Shown piece by piece: positions 52,897-62,755 of a stretch of DNA of 64,000 bases. Each line of letters opens with the position of its first letter. Within the stretch, counting starts at the first letter, position 1. A model generated the notes under the pieces. That model was given only the letters and a program-made list of their open reading frames with translations, did no database searches and was not told the origin of the DNA. The translations under genes and the position numbers were made by a program. Source of the DNA: Chitinophagales bacterium (GTDB taxonomy: Bacteria > Bacteroidota > Bacteroidia > Chitinophagales > Chitinophagaceae); contig JAATGJ010000110.1 of the NCBI GenBank assembly GCA_015654695.1, positions 1 to 64,000 of the forward strand. Reading direction: 5' to 3'.

Positions 52897-53976
52897 TTAT
52901 TTGACATCAAAATCCACCACTACTTTTTCCGTTTTAGGATGACTCTGGCAGGTAAGAATATAGCCTTCTTCAATTTCTTCTTCTTCCAGTCCCCAGTGAA
53001 CATCCATCATTACCTCGCCTTCGAGCAATCTTGCTTTGCAGGTGCAGCATACACCTCCCTTACACGCAAAGGGCAGGTCGGCGCCCTGTTGTAATGCGGC
53101 ATCCAGGATAGTTGTATCGCTGCTGAATGAAAGATCGAAATCAAAACTTCTTCCATCGAGTTTGACAGTGATCTTACTTTTTGGCCCGGTGTCACCGGTG
53201 GTTCGTTGTTTATTGCCTGTTGACTGCTTTTGTCCCGGGGTGTTGAAGAGTTCAAAATGAATTTTCTTTTTATCAATACCTTTTGTTTCCAGGAAATCTT
53301 TACTGGTAAATATCATTTCTTCAGGTCCGCAGATGAAAACATGATCTGTTGTTGCATAACTGATCAGCTTTGACAGTTCATTCAGCTTGTCAGCGTTTAT
53401 TCTTCCAAAGTTGACAGGAGCATCTGTTCTTTCACGGCTAAGTATATTGATAAAATTGAACCGCCGGAGATATTTATTCTTTAAGGCTTCCAGTTCTTCA
53501 AAGAAAACAATAGAAGAACGGCTGCGGTTGCCATAGACTAATGTAAAATTACTTAGCGGCTCTGTATGCAATGTAGTTTTGATAATAGAAATAACCGGAG
53601 TGATGCCACTGCCGGCGGCAATAGCGAGATAATTTTTTTTATGTGAAGGATCCAGTTCGGCGTAAAATTTTCCAACAGGCGGCATTACTTCCAGTATATC
53701 TCCTTTTTTAAGATGGTCGTTCGCTAACGAAGAAAACAATCCCCCATCAACTTTTTTGATGGCAACCCGCCATTGATCTTCCAATGGGGAACTGCAGATA
53801 GAATAAGTGCGGCGAACCTCTTCACCATTGATAGCAGTACGCATGGTCAGGCTCTGTCCCTGTTTGAATTGAAAGGTTTTTTTAAGATTATCGGGAATAT
53901 CGAAGAGAATAGTAACGCAGTCGGCGGTTTCCTTGTTTACTTCTTTTACGGCAAGTTTGTGAAAGTGGATAGACAT
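52897..53976 (-). CDS. paaE: PaaE, phenylacetyl-CoA epoxidase reductase subunit
   Basis: Reductase of 359 aa that passes electrons from NADPH to the PaaABC oxygenase. The FAD domain has RRTYSICSSP (about 55-64), the NAD(P) domain has AAGSGITPVIS (about 118-128), and the C-terminal ferredoxin has the 2Fe-2S ligands Cys305, Cys310, Cys313 and Cys343. It is on the same strand as paaA-paaI, but 33 kb away on the other side of the PUL. It is preceded by a TetR gene, 162 bp upstream. Confidence 0.95.
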   Translation of the reverse strand: MSIHFHKLAVKEVNKETADCVTILFDIPDNLKKTFQFKQGQSLTMRTAINGEEVRRTYSICSSPLEDQWRVAIKKVDGGLFSSLANDHLKKGDILEVMPPVGKFYAELDPSHKKNYLAIAAGSGITPVISIIKTTLHTEPLSNFTLVYGNRSRSSIVFFEELEALKNKYLRRFNFINILSRERTDAPVNFGRINADKLNELSKLISYATTDHVFICGPEEMIFTSKDFLETKGIDKKKIHFELFNTPGQKQSTGNKQRTTGDTGPKSKITVKLDGRSFDFDLSFSSDTTILDAALQQGADLPFACKGGVCCTCKARLLEGEVMMDVHWGLEEEEIEEGYILTCQSHPKTEKVVVDFDVK

Positions 53977-54138
53977 CGTTTCTTTTCTCCGTTAATGATA
54001 GAGTGCAAAGTAACATGCTTTTTGCAAATGCTAAGAGGTGAAGTGAAGGAGTACCGGATCCCATGATTTTGATCGGGGCAGGCAAATCCGGTATAAACTT
54101 GTAACGAAGTTGATAGTAGTAATGCAGCCCGTAAAAAA

Positions 54139-54729
54139 TCAATTGCTTTTCAACCCGCCAATGAGGTAGGTTACCATGTTTTCTTCCAGTTCTTCCGGAG
54201 TGTAATTCTTTTGGCTGCGATGCCAGAATTCCAATCCGCGAACCGCTGATAGAATGGTCAATACAGCAACATAAGGGAGTATCGGTTTTATTTCTTTGGC
54301 GGCAATACCTTCACTGACGAAACTTTCTAATCGCTGTACATAGCTGCGGCGCTGGCTGATAAAATCCGCAAGAGGTTGCGGTTCCAGGTGTATCCATTCA
54401 TTGATCATGACATGATAGTCTTCAAATTTCTGAAGCATCATTTGTATATGGAAGCGGATGACTGAATCAATTTTTTGCAGACCTGAGAGACCGGCATTTT
54501 CCAGCTCATCCAGGTGTTTATTGCAATCATCGGAAATACGGGAAATGATATACTGTAATATCTCTGATTTGGACTGGATATGATTATACAAACTGGCGGC
54601 TTCAATGCCTACGCTTTCAGCAAGATCACGCATGGAAGTAGCAGGAAAACCTTTTTCCCGGAACATGCAAGCAGCTTTCTGAACAATGAGTTCTTTTTTG
54701 GAAGCTTTTTTTCGTTGGGCCTTAGCCAT
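54139..54729 (-). CDS. TetR/AcrR-family regulator, candidate paa repressor
   Basis: TetR-type regulator of 196 aa. The DNA-binding HTH is at about 30-52 (TSMRDLAESVGIEAASLYNHI). The C-terminal helices (about 75-190) form the ligand-binding part. It lies upstream of paaE on the same strand. In several bacteria a TetR protein (PaaR) represses paa genes and is released by phenylacetyl-CoA; that role here is inferred from position. Its own promoter is so close to the ATG that its mRNA is probably leaderless. Confidence 0.85.
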   Translation of the reverse strand: MAKAQRKKASKKELIVQKAACMFREKGFPATSMRDLAESVGIEAASLYNHIQSKSEILQYIISRISDDCNKHLDELENAGLSGLQKIDSVIRFHIQMMLQKFEDYHVMINEWIHLEPQPLADFISQRRSYVQRLESFVSEGIAAKEIKPILPYVAVLTILSAVRGLEFWHRSQKNYTPEELEENMVTYLIGGLKSN

Positions 54730-54733
54730 GGTT

Positions 54734-54764
54734 CAAAGATAAGTGAGTTGAAATTAATGGGAAA
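54734..54764 (-). promoter_or_regulatory. Promoter of the TetR gene, nearly leaderless
   Basis: On the minus strand TTTC (54764-54761), a 19-bp spacer and TATCTTTG (54741-54734) fit the Bacteroidota promoter. Only 4 bp separate the -7 element from the ATG at 54729, so transcription would start at or very near the start codon. Confidence 0.6.
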
Positions 54765-54924
54765 TTGGTAATTAGTAGCCAGGTAAGTTTTGGAAACAGC
54801 AGCTATTAGAGGCGCTAATCACTAATTCCCGACCCATGGTTTCCTTTCCGGATTTCTATATCCATTAATTGCAGTAATATTGCCCGCTGAAAATTATTTT
54901 TATTAATACATAATACCCCAGCTC

Positions 54925-55848
54925 ATGTCCCTGATCATTGTAGGCAGTATGGCTTTTGATGCTATTGAAACCCCTTTTGGAAAAACAGATAAGATAGTTG
55001 GCGGAGCGGCTACTTATGCAGCCTATGCAGCTGCTAATTTTGTAAAACCTGTTCAGCTGGTATCCATAGTAGGCTATGATTTTCCCAAAGAGGAAATGGC
55101 AGAACTGAAAAGCAGGGGGGGGCAACTGGATGGAGTGGAAATTGTGCCGGATAAGAAATCTTTTTTCTGGAGCGGCCGCTATCATGAAGATATGAATAGC
55201 CGCGATACATTGGTTACAGACCTGAATGTACTCGCTGATTTTAAACCGAAAGTTCCGGATAGTTACCAGGGTGCGGAGTTTTTAATGCTGGGCAACCTGG
55301 CGCCAGCTACCCAGTTGAGTGTGATAAAACAAATGAAAACCAGGCCGAAGCTGATAGCTATGGATACCATGAATTTTTGGATGGAAATAGCGCTGGATGA
55401 TTTAAAAGAAGTATTAAAGCAGGTGGACCTGCTGATGGTGAATGATGCAGAGGCCCGCCAGCTAACCGGACAATTTTCATTAGTAAAAGCGGCTAAAACT
55501 ATTTTGACAATGGGGCCGAAATTCCTGATCATTAAAAAAGGGGAACACGGGGCTTTATTGTTTCATGGCGACAATGTATTTTTTGCACCTGCTCTTCCAT
55601 TGGAAGAAGTGTTTGATCCAACTGGTGCGGGAGATACTTTTGCCGGGGGCTTTATGGGCCATCTGGCAAAAACGGGTGATATTTCTTTTGATAATATGAA
55701 ACGTGCCATCATTGTCGGTTCTGCTATGGCCAGCTATTGTGTAGAGAAATTCGGTCCGACAAGGCTAAAAGAAATAAATAAAGAAGATATTGACAGGAGA
55801 CTCGAGCAGTTTAAGGAACTCGTGAATTTTGAGATTGAGCTGGTATGA
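54925..55848 (+). CDS. PfkB-family carbohydrate kinase
   Basis: Ribokinase/PfkB-type kinase of 307 aa. The N-terminal GGAATYAAYAAANFV (about 31-45) and the C-terminal DPTGAGDTFAGGFMG (about 231-245), with catalytic Asp in GAGD, are clear. The substrate could be a sugar, sugar phosphate or nucleoside. A possible promoter (TAATATTG, about 54863-54870) lies upstream. It is divergent from the TetR gene and convergent with the membrane-protein gene, so it stands alone. It is outside the PUL block and need not belong to it. Confidence 0.9.
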   Translation: MSLIIVGSMAFDAIETPFGKTDKIVGGAATYAAYAAANFVKPVQLVSIVGYDFPKEEMAELKSRGGQLDGVEIVPDKKSFFWSGRYHEDMNSRDTLVTDLNVLADFKPKVPDSYQGAEFLMLGNLAPATQLSVIKQMKTRPKLIAMDTMNFWMEIALDDLKEVLKQVDLLMVNDAEARQLTGQFSLVKAAKTILTMGPKFLIIKKGEHGALLFHGDNVFFAPALPLEEVFDPTGAGDTFAGGFMGHLAKTGDISFDNMKRAIIVGSAMASYCVEKFGPTRLKEINKEDIDRRLEQFKELVNFEIELV

Positions 55849-55862
55849 TAAACAGGTAGTGG

Positions 55863-56795
55863 CTACTTGCGGAACAGATCTTTAAAATGTTTTTTGTAAC
55901 GTTTATGGCGGCTTCCGTTATAGAAATCTTTGTACAAAGCAGGATTTTTTGTCTGGAAAGATTTTATTTGAATCGCCGTTGGTTTCTTTTTTATGGCAGA
56001 CTTGTATACGCTGAATTCGAGATTGTATAATGTATCACCTTCGAGTTCGTACCAGGGCAATATAAAGAAATCACCCTCCCGCTTTCTTACAAATAAGGTA
56101 GTGTCAGTATTGTGGACCACCGGTGCCCATATTATAGTGCTGTCAGGAGAATTAGTTATCCGCTGGAAGAAATCCCCGGTCTCTGCCACCCGGTAAAACC
56201 TCACAGAATCTTTTTTATATCCCAATTTTTTCGGGTCTAATCTTTCAAGTATATCAGCTCTTGATAAACGAGAGTTAAACTGCATATTATAGGTTACCTC
56301 ATTTTCCCGGTAGGGATAATAGGCCATCTGCCTGGGTATCATTGATGTGGCGCAAAACGATAAAAAAGAAACAATACCGGTAGCATAAATAGCTGCCGTT
56401 CTTATAAAAGAAGCAGGATATTCAGGAGGCGTAATTCTGTCCGCTAATGGCAGAACCAGTAACGCGAAAAGATCTGTATAATCAACAACCCTATGCACCG
56501 GCAATGATAATTGAGAATTGACAAAGTGGATAAAAGAATTACTTAACGAAGATTTCCACCAGCAAAAGAACAAAGCACAAAAGATAATAGCTGGTTTCCC
56601 GGACTGTGGAAACAGGACAACCAGGAAAATGGCAAATACAAACAGGCCTGCAAAATCAGATAGTTTGCCTGTCAGCCAATTGTGGAATTCATACTTTAAA
56701 TAAAAATCATTCAGCAATAATAAAACAAGACTTAAAAGGAAGAGTGGATGTAAAAGCAGTGTGTATGACCGGGTTCTCATGGAAGAAAAGTACAT
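55863..56795 (-). CDS. Hypothetical membrane protein
   Basis: Protein of 310 aa, family not recognised. Hydrophobic segments lie at about 13-30, 46-62, 68-84 and 108-120, with another at 131-150. The C-terminal half (about 160-310) is soluble and Lys/Tyr-rich at its end (SRHKRYKKHFKDLFRK). The motif WLTGKLSDFAGLFVFAIFL near 40-58 is distinctive. A start at the second Met (56780) is possible. No neighbour gives a clue to function. Confidence 0.65.
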   Translation of the reverse strand: MYFSSMRTRSYTLLLHPLFLLSLVLLLLNDFYLKYEFHNWLTGKLSDFAGLFVFAIFLVVLFPQSGKPAIIFCALFFCWWKSSLSNSFIHFVNSQLSLPVHRVVDYTDLFALLVLPLADRITPPEYPASFIRTAAIYATGIVSFLSFCATSMIPRQMAYYPYRENEVTYNMQFNSRLSRADILERLDPKKLGYKKDSVRFYRVAETGDFFQRITNSPDSTIIWAPVVHNTDTTLFVRKREGDFFILPWYELEGDTLYNLEFSVYKSAIKKKPTAIQIKSFQTKNPALYKDFYNGSRHKRYKKHFKDLFRK

Positions 56796-56828
56796 ACTGT
56801 AATGCTAATAAAAATTTAAAATATAGTA

Positions 56829-58538
56829 TTAGTTCAATTTCCCCGCCAGTACCACCGTATTCTTAAACTTATCTTTCTTGCCCTGCAGGTTAAAGATTTC
56901 AGTAAAAATAATATAAACCCCAACGGGTAATTTTTTTCCTTTGTCATCCAGCCCGTCCCAGTTCCAGTAGCCGGATAATGCCAATGTTCCGTTACGAACC
57001 AGGTTTTTCACTGGTCTTCCTGCTGCATCAAAGATGGTGATATTTACTACGTAACCGGGCGCTTCAATTTTATACTGGATAGTAGCAATATCATCAAAGC
57101 CATCATTGTCCGGGGAGAATACTTTGGGCAACACTTCTATGGTTGCTGCGATACCAGGTGGCTGCTTGTGTTGTGAATTTTTATAACCAGGTGTTCCGTA
57201 TCCGGCTGTGGAAGCGGCGCTATGCCAGTTGGTTTCGTTTTGTGATACACCTGCCGGATCAACTCTTTCCAATGCCACCCCTTCTGCATTATCTATTAGT
57301 TTAAAATGCCAGTCGTCCTTATACTTTACTTCATCCACCGCTATTCCCTGGAAATTTAATGCGACCACCGTTCCTTCATCATCAGGAAAAGAAGGGGGTG
57401 ATGAAACAACCAGAACATTATCCGGGTTTTTTACGAGGTAATTCAAAGCAAGATTATCGGCATCTTCCGTTACTGCAATATAATCACCGGGGAAAATATA
57501 AAAGGATGACGAGCTTAATACTTTAATAGAACTAATCACGCCGCTGCTGTTACGGTTGGCTATGTATAATTTTGCCGCATCAAATATTTTATTACTGTTA
57601 TTGTAAAATTCAACGTAATCAAAGGCATTGGGCTTTGGATTAAATAAAATCTCATTGATGATCCATTCTCCTGCAGATGCATCAACTGGCAAACCCACTC
57701 TTGCTTTATTGGCAACACCAATTACGTTGTCTTTACAATCTGTTATGTTGGCGGCTGTGATATTGTAAACTGTATTTGCAACTAATAGAGTGTTTGTTTT
57801 TAATTGAACCGTATTAAATAAGGGAGCCAATGTAACAGCGTTGAAGATTGCTAATCCTCCGTCAATAGTATAATTAGCAATGGTCGCTCCTTTCAAACTA
57901 TCCAGGGGTTCATCAAATACAAGAAGGATCGTCGTATTATCAGGTGTATAAGCTCTTTTTAATTGCGGTGCAGTAGTATCATTATTAACAGCATCAACGG
58001 AATTCTTTTTTCCCGGCGTGCCGCCGGTTGTATTCACACTTGCTTTCCAGTTATTGTTGCCTGCACAGGGACTTTTGGTATCCATCATTTCCAGTGTCCA
58101 GCCTCCCTCTTTCTTTACTTCATTCTGGTACATGGATAAGGTATAGCTGACAGCATGAATGATTTTCCCATCAGCAGCTCTTAAAAAAATCTGGTCACCA
58201 TCATTATCCAAAGAAGGAAAACTGGTAACCGGGATGGCCGTACCGAATATTGACATAGCGGCAACAGCGCTGCCGGTGCATACAATTACAAAACTATCCG
58301 GCTGCAAAATAAAACTGGGTATTGGCCCGCTTTGCCCTGTGGCATCGCCGATCCTCCAGTTTTGCAAGTTGATGGGGGTAGTCGTAGTGTTCTTTAATTC
58401 GATCCATTCATTGTTTGGTAAACCAATTTGCGGTGTCGGGTCAGCCATTAATTCATCAATAACTACATCATACCTGTTCTGTGCATCTATGTACAGAGGC
58501 AACAGGAATATAAGCAGCAATAGCGAGGCTGGTTTCAT
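56829..58538 (-). CDS. Surface protein with lamin-tail domains and CHU_C gliding-type C-terminus
   Basis: Secreted protein of 569 aa starting at MKPASLLLLIF (the frame from 58676 has no signal peptide). After the signal peptide comes a lamin-tail domain (about 25-140, NEWIELKNTTTTPINLQNWRIGD), an Ig-like region (about 195-280, TTILLVFDEPLDSLKG), a second lamin-tail domain (about 285-400, NEILFNPKPNAFDYVEFYNN) and a C-terminal gliding-type domain (about 475-569, VFSPDNDGFDD) used as a T9SS sorting signal. It probably ends up on the cell surface; the function is unknown. Confidence 0.8.
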   Translation of the reverse strand: MKPASLLLLIFLLPLYIDAQNRYDVVIDELMADPTPQIGLPNNEWIELKNTTTTPINLQNWRIGDATGQSGPIPSFILQPDSFVIVCTGSAVAAMSIFGTAIPVTSFPSLDNDGDQIFLRAADGKIIHAVSYTLSMYQNEVKKEGGWTLEMMDTKSPCAGNNNWKASVNTTGGTPGKKNSVDAVNNDTTAPQLKRAYTPDNTTILLVFDEPLDSLKGATIANYTIDGGLAIFNAVTLAPLFNTVQLKTNTLLVANTVYNITAANITDCKDNVIGVANKARVGLPVDASAGEWIINEILFNPKPNAFDYVEFYNNSNKIFDAAKLYIANRNSSGVISSIKVLSSSSFYIFPGDYIAVTEDADNLALNYLVKNPDNVLVVSSPPSFPDDEGTVVALNFQGIAVDEVKYKDDWHFKLIDNAEGVALERVDPAGVSQNETNWHSAASTAGYGTPGYKNSQHKQPPGIAATIEVLPKVFSPDNDGFDDIATIQYKIEAPGYVVNITIFDAAGRPVKNLVRNGTLALSGYWNWDGLDDKGKKLPVGVYIIFTEIFNLQGKKDKFKNTVVLAGKLN

Positions 58539-58597
58539 TGCTACCAAGTTAAACAAACAGTTGTAATCTGTAGCAGAGATAAATTTATTCATGAATA

Positions 58598-58629
58598 TTT
58601 GGGTATAAACTTTCGCCCGCCTATTTTTG
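58598..58629 (+). promoter_or_regulatory. Promoter of the asd leader transcript
   Basis: TTTG (58598-58601), a 20-bp spacer and TATTTTTG (58622-58629) match the Bacteroidota consensus TTTG-N19/20-TAnnTTTG. Transcription would start a few bases before the leader ORF at 58638. Confidence 0.7.
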
Positions 58630-58637
58630 CAACCGAC

Positions 58638-58682
58638 ATGATAACAATGAAGCATACAAAACGCACGAAGAAACATTCCTGA
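58638..58682 (+). CDS. Putative asd leader peptide (attenuation)
   Basis: Short ORF of 14 codons and TGA encoding MITMKHTKRTKKHS. Ten of its 14 residues are Lys, Thr, Met or Ile (4 Lys, 3 Thr, 2 Met, 1 Ile), the four amino acids made from aspartate semialdehyde. It starts 9 bp after the promoter -7 element, so its mRNA has a very short 5' end. A second ATG in frame (58647) is an alternative start. Its last codons form strand 1 of the 1:2 hairpin in the attenuator that follows. It is too short to be a normal gene, but the codon content and the RNA structure fit a leader peptide. Confidence 0.6.
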   Translation: MITMKHTKRTKKHS

Positions 58683-58754
58683 TGGAAGGTTTGCTGTGTT
58701 ATGTATGTTACAACATAAGATTTTAGCAGGCCTTCCTTAACGGAGGGCTTTTTT
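58671..58754 (+). promoter_or_regulatory. asd attenuator: mutually exclusive RNA helices
   Basis: Strand 1 AAACATTCC (58671-58679) can pair with strand 2 GGAAGGTTT (58684-58692), 8 of 9 pairs, over the stop codon. Strand 2 extended, GGAAGGTTTGCT (58684-58695), can instead pair fully (two G-U) with strand 3 AGCAGGCCTTCC (58725-58736). Strand 3 can instead pair with strand 4 to form the terminator. A helper hairpin TTATGT/ACATAA (58699-58704/58713-58718) sits in the 2:3 loop. Stalling at Lys codons 11-12 would cover strand 1 and favour 2:3, letting RNA polymerase go on to asd. Confidence 0.65.
58728..58754 (+). terminator. Intrinsic terminator of the asd leader
   Basis: AGGCCTTCC (58728-58736) pairs with GGAGGGCTT (58742-58750) around loop TTAAC, and T runs from 58749 to 58754. 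It lies between the leader ORF and asd and points toward asd, not away from the upstream gene, which is on the other strand. It would stop the leader transcript 54 bp before the asd start. Confidence 0.75.
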
Positions 58755-58759
58755 ATTAA

Positions 58760-58793
58760 CCTCACCCCTTACCCCTATCCGGGGGAGAGGGGT
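58760..58793. repeat. Palindromic G+C-rich repeat between the asd terminator and asd
   Basis: CCTCACCCCTTACCCCTATC leads into GGGGGAGAGGGGT; ACCCCT (58771-58776) pairs with AGGGGT (58788-58793). The CCTCACCCC lead matches the paaC copy at 18139. No U-run follows, so it is not a second terminator. Confidence 0.7.
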
Positions 58794-58808
58794 AAAAACA
58801 AACAATAA

Positions 58809-59798
58809 ATGAAAGTTGCAGTCGTCGGTGCCACAGGGTTGGTTGGTACTAAAATGCTACAGGTACTGGCAGAAAGAAATTTCCCGGTTACGGAATTGAT
58901 TCCCGTTGCTTCAGAAAGATCAGTAGGCAAGGAAGTAGAGTTCAGGGGAAAGAAGTATAAGGTGGTAAGCATGATAGACGGGATAGCAGCGAAACCGGCA
59001 GTAGCTATATTCTCAGCAGGCGGCGGCACATCATTAGAATGGGCGCCGAAATTTGCGGAAGCAGGAATAACTGTTATTGATAATTCTTCGGCGTGGAGAA
59101 TGGACCCGGCAAAACCATTAATAGTGCCGGAGATCAATGCGGATATATTGACAAAGAATGATAAGATTATTGCGAACCCGAATTGTTCTACTATTCAAAT
59201 GGTGGTGGCATTGAACCCGCTGCATAAGAAGTATGGTATTAAAAGGATTGTAGTAAGTACGTATCAAAGTGTAACGGGTACCGGCGTTAAAGCTGTAACG
59301 CAGTTGCTGAACGAAAGACAGGGCATTGAAGGTGAAAGGGCTTACAAATACCCGATTGACCTGAACGTCATTCCGCAGATAGATGTTTTTTTGGATAATG
59401 GTTATACCAAGGAAGAAATGAAGATGGTGAAAGAAACGTGTAAGATCATGCGGGATGATTCTATTCGTGTCACTGCAACCACTGTACGCATACCTGTTAT
59501 GGGTGGTCATAGCGAAGCCGTGAACGTTGAGTTTGAAGAAGAGTATGATTTGAGTGAAGTAAGATCATTGTTAGCATCATCACCGGGAGTGGTAGTAGTA
59601 GATGATCTTCCTAACCAGCTTTATCCCATGCCGATGGATGCGCATGAAAAGGATGATGTGTTTGTAGGAAGATTGAGAAGAGATGAAAGCCAGCCTAATA
59701 CTTTAAATATGTGGGTAGTTTCTGATAATTTAAGAAAAGGTGCAGCTACCAATGCCGTTCAGATTGCGGAATATCTGCTTGCGAAAAATTTATTATAG
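58809..59798 (+). CDS. asd: Aspartate-semialdehyde dehydrogenase
   Basis: NADPH-dependent enzyme of 329 aa that makes aspartate semialdehyde from aspartyl phosphate, for Lys, Thr, Met, Ile and diaminopimelate. The cofactor motif is VVGATGLVGTKML (5-17), the catalytic Cys is in NPNCSTIQMV (about 128-137), and the substrate-binding His/Arg lie in VRIPVMGGHSEAVNVEF (about 228-245). Length fits the bacterial type. It is preceded by a putative attenuator, so regulation by supply of aspartate-family aminoacyl-tRNAs is proposed. The upstream lamin-tail gene is divergent. Confidence 0.95.
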   Translation: MKVAVVGATGLVGTKMLQVLAERNFPVTELIPVASERSVGKEVEFRGKKYKVVSMIDGIAAKPAVAIFSAGGGTSLEWAPKFAEAGITVIDNSSAWRMDPAKPLIVPEINADILTKNDKIIANPNCSTIQMVVALNPLHKKYGIKRIVVSTYQSVTGTGVKAVTQLLNERQGIEGERAYKYPIDLNVIPQIDVFLDNGYTKEEMKMVKETCKIMRDDSIRVTATTVRIPVMGGHSEAVNVEFEEEYDLSEVRSLLASSPGVVVVDDLPNQLYPMPMDAHEKDDVFVGRLRRDESQPNTLNMWVVSDNLRKGAATNAVQIAEYLLAKNLL

Positions 59799-59830
59799 AG
59801 AGATAGATATCTTCTTTACAAAAAATATGT

Positions 59831-60499
59831 TTATGACTGGATACTCCTATTGACGAAATTTAGTATCGGTTTAAGGGTCTCAAATGCAATCAATACTTTC
59901 TTTGTAAGGTCCTTTGATGTAATATCACTATCCTTTAAACTAACTGTTGCTACAAAGCTTTTCATTTTTAAATAATCAGCAGCGGGGTTGTCCGCCTCGT
60001 ATCCTTTGGGCACACGGGTCAGAACATATTCCGCATCTGTTGACAGGCCGCCATATATGGATTTGAATTTTTTGGAAGCGATGATCTTTTTAAACTCATC
60101 AAAATTATAATCTATCTCCTGTCTTACCTTGCTTAACTCCGGGGGCATGGGCATCCATAATCCGCCACCTACAAAGCTTAGCCCCGGCTGGCAATGAAAA
60201 TAATAGCCCCCTGTTATAGCTTTTTTGCCGCTGCCATTGATATAAGCACCCATATTGTTTTTGTACGGAGATTTGTCTTTGGAGAAACGAACATCCCTGT
60301 TGATGCGGAACATGCATTCTTTTGCTTTCAGGTGTGCAATGCTCTCATCTTTTTTACCATACTTGTCTATTACAATCTGAATGAAAGAAGCGAAATCATT
60401 TTTAGCCTCTTCGTATAGTTTACGGTGCGCATCAAACCAGGGCTTGTTATTATTCTTTTGGAGGTCTTTCAGAAATTTTAGTGTGGACGATTGCAGCAT
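59831..60499 (-). CDS. DUF2461-family protein (TIGR02453)
   Basis: Conserved protein of 222 aa, function unknown. The family pattern is clear: LKFLKDLQKNNNKPWFDAHR at the N-terminus, ECMFRINRDVRFSKDKSPYK (about 57-76), and the GGYYFHCQPGLSFVGGGLWM stretch. The ATG at 60499 starts 7 bp after the ligA stop. The longer frame from 60520 overlaps ligA by 14 nt and lacks support. The gene is probably co-transcribed with ligA. Nothing in the window links it to a process. Confidence 0.85.
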   Translation of the reverse strand: MLQSSTLKFLKDLQKNNNKPWFDAHRKLYEEAKNDFASFIQIVIDKYGKKDESIAHLKAKECMFRINRDVRFSKDKSPYKNNMGAYINGSGKKAITGGYYFHCQPGLSFVGGGLWMPMPPELSKVRQEIDYNFDEFKKIIASKKFKSIYGGLSTDAEYVLTRVPKGYEADNPAADYLKMKSFVATVSLKDSDITSKDLTKKVLIAFETLKPILNFVNRSIQS

Positions 60500-60506
60500 A
60501 GCTATA

Positions 60507-62753
<2,247 letters not shown>

Positions 62754-62755
62754 TT

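Noticed and set aside
58760-58793. Second terminator before asd
   Set aside because: The palindrome has no U-run after it on either strand and matches the dispersed repeat family instead.
58598-58808. Lysine riboswitch or T-box in the asd leader
   Set aside because: Only about 95 nt separate the likely transcript start from the terminator stem, too short for a lysine riboswitch, and no T-box core is seen. The leader ORF plus alternative helices explain the layout better.
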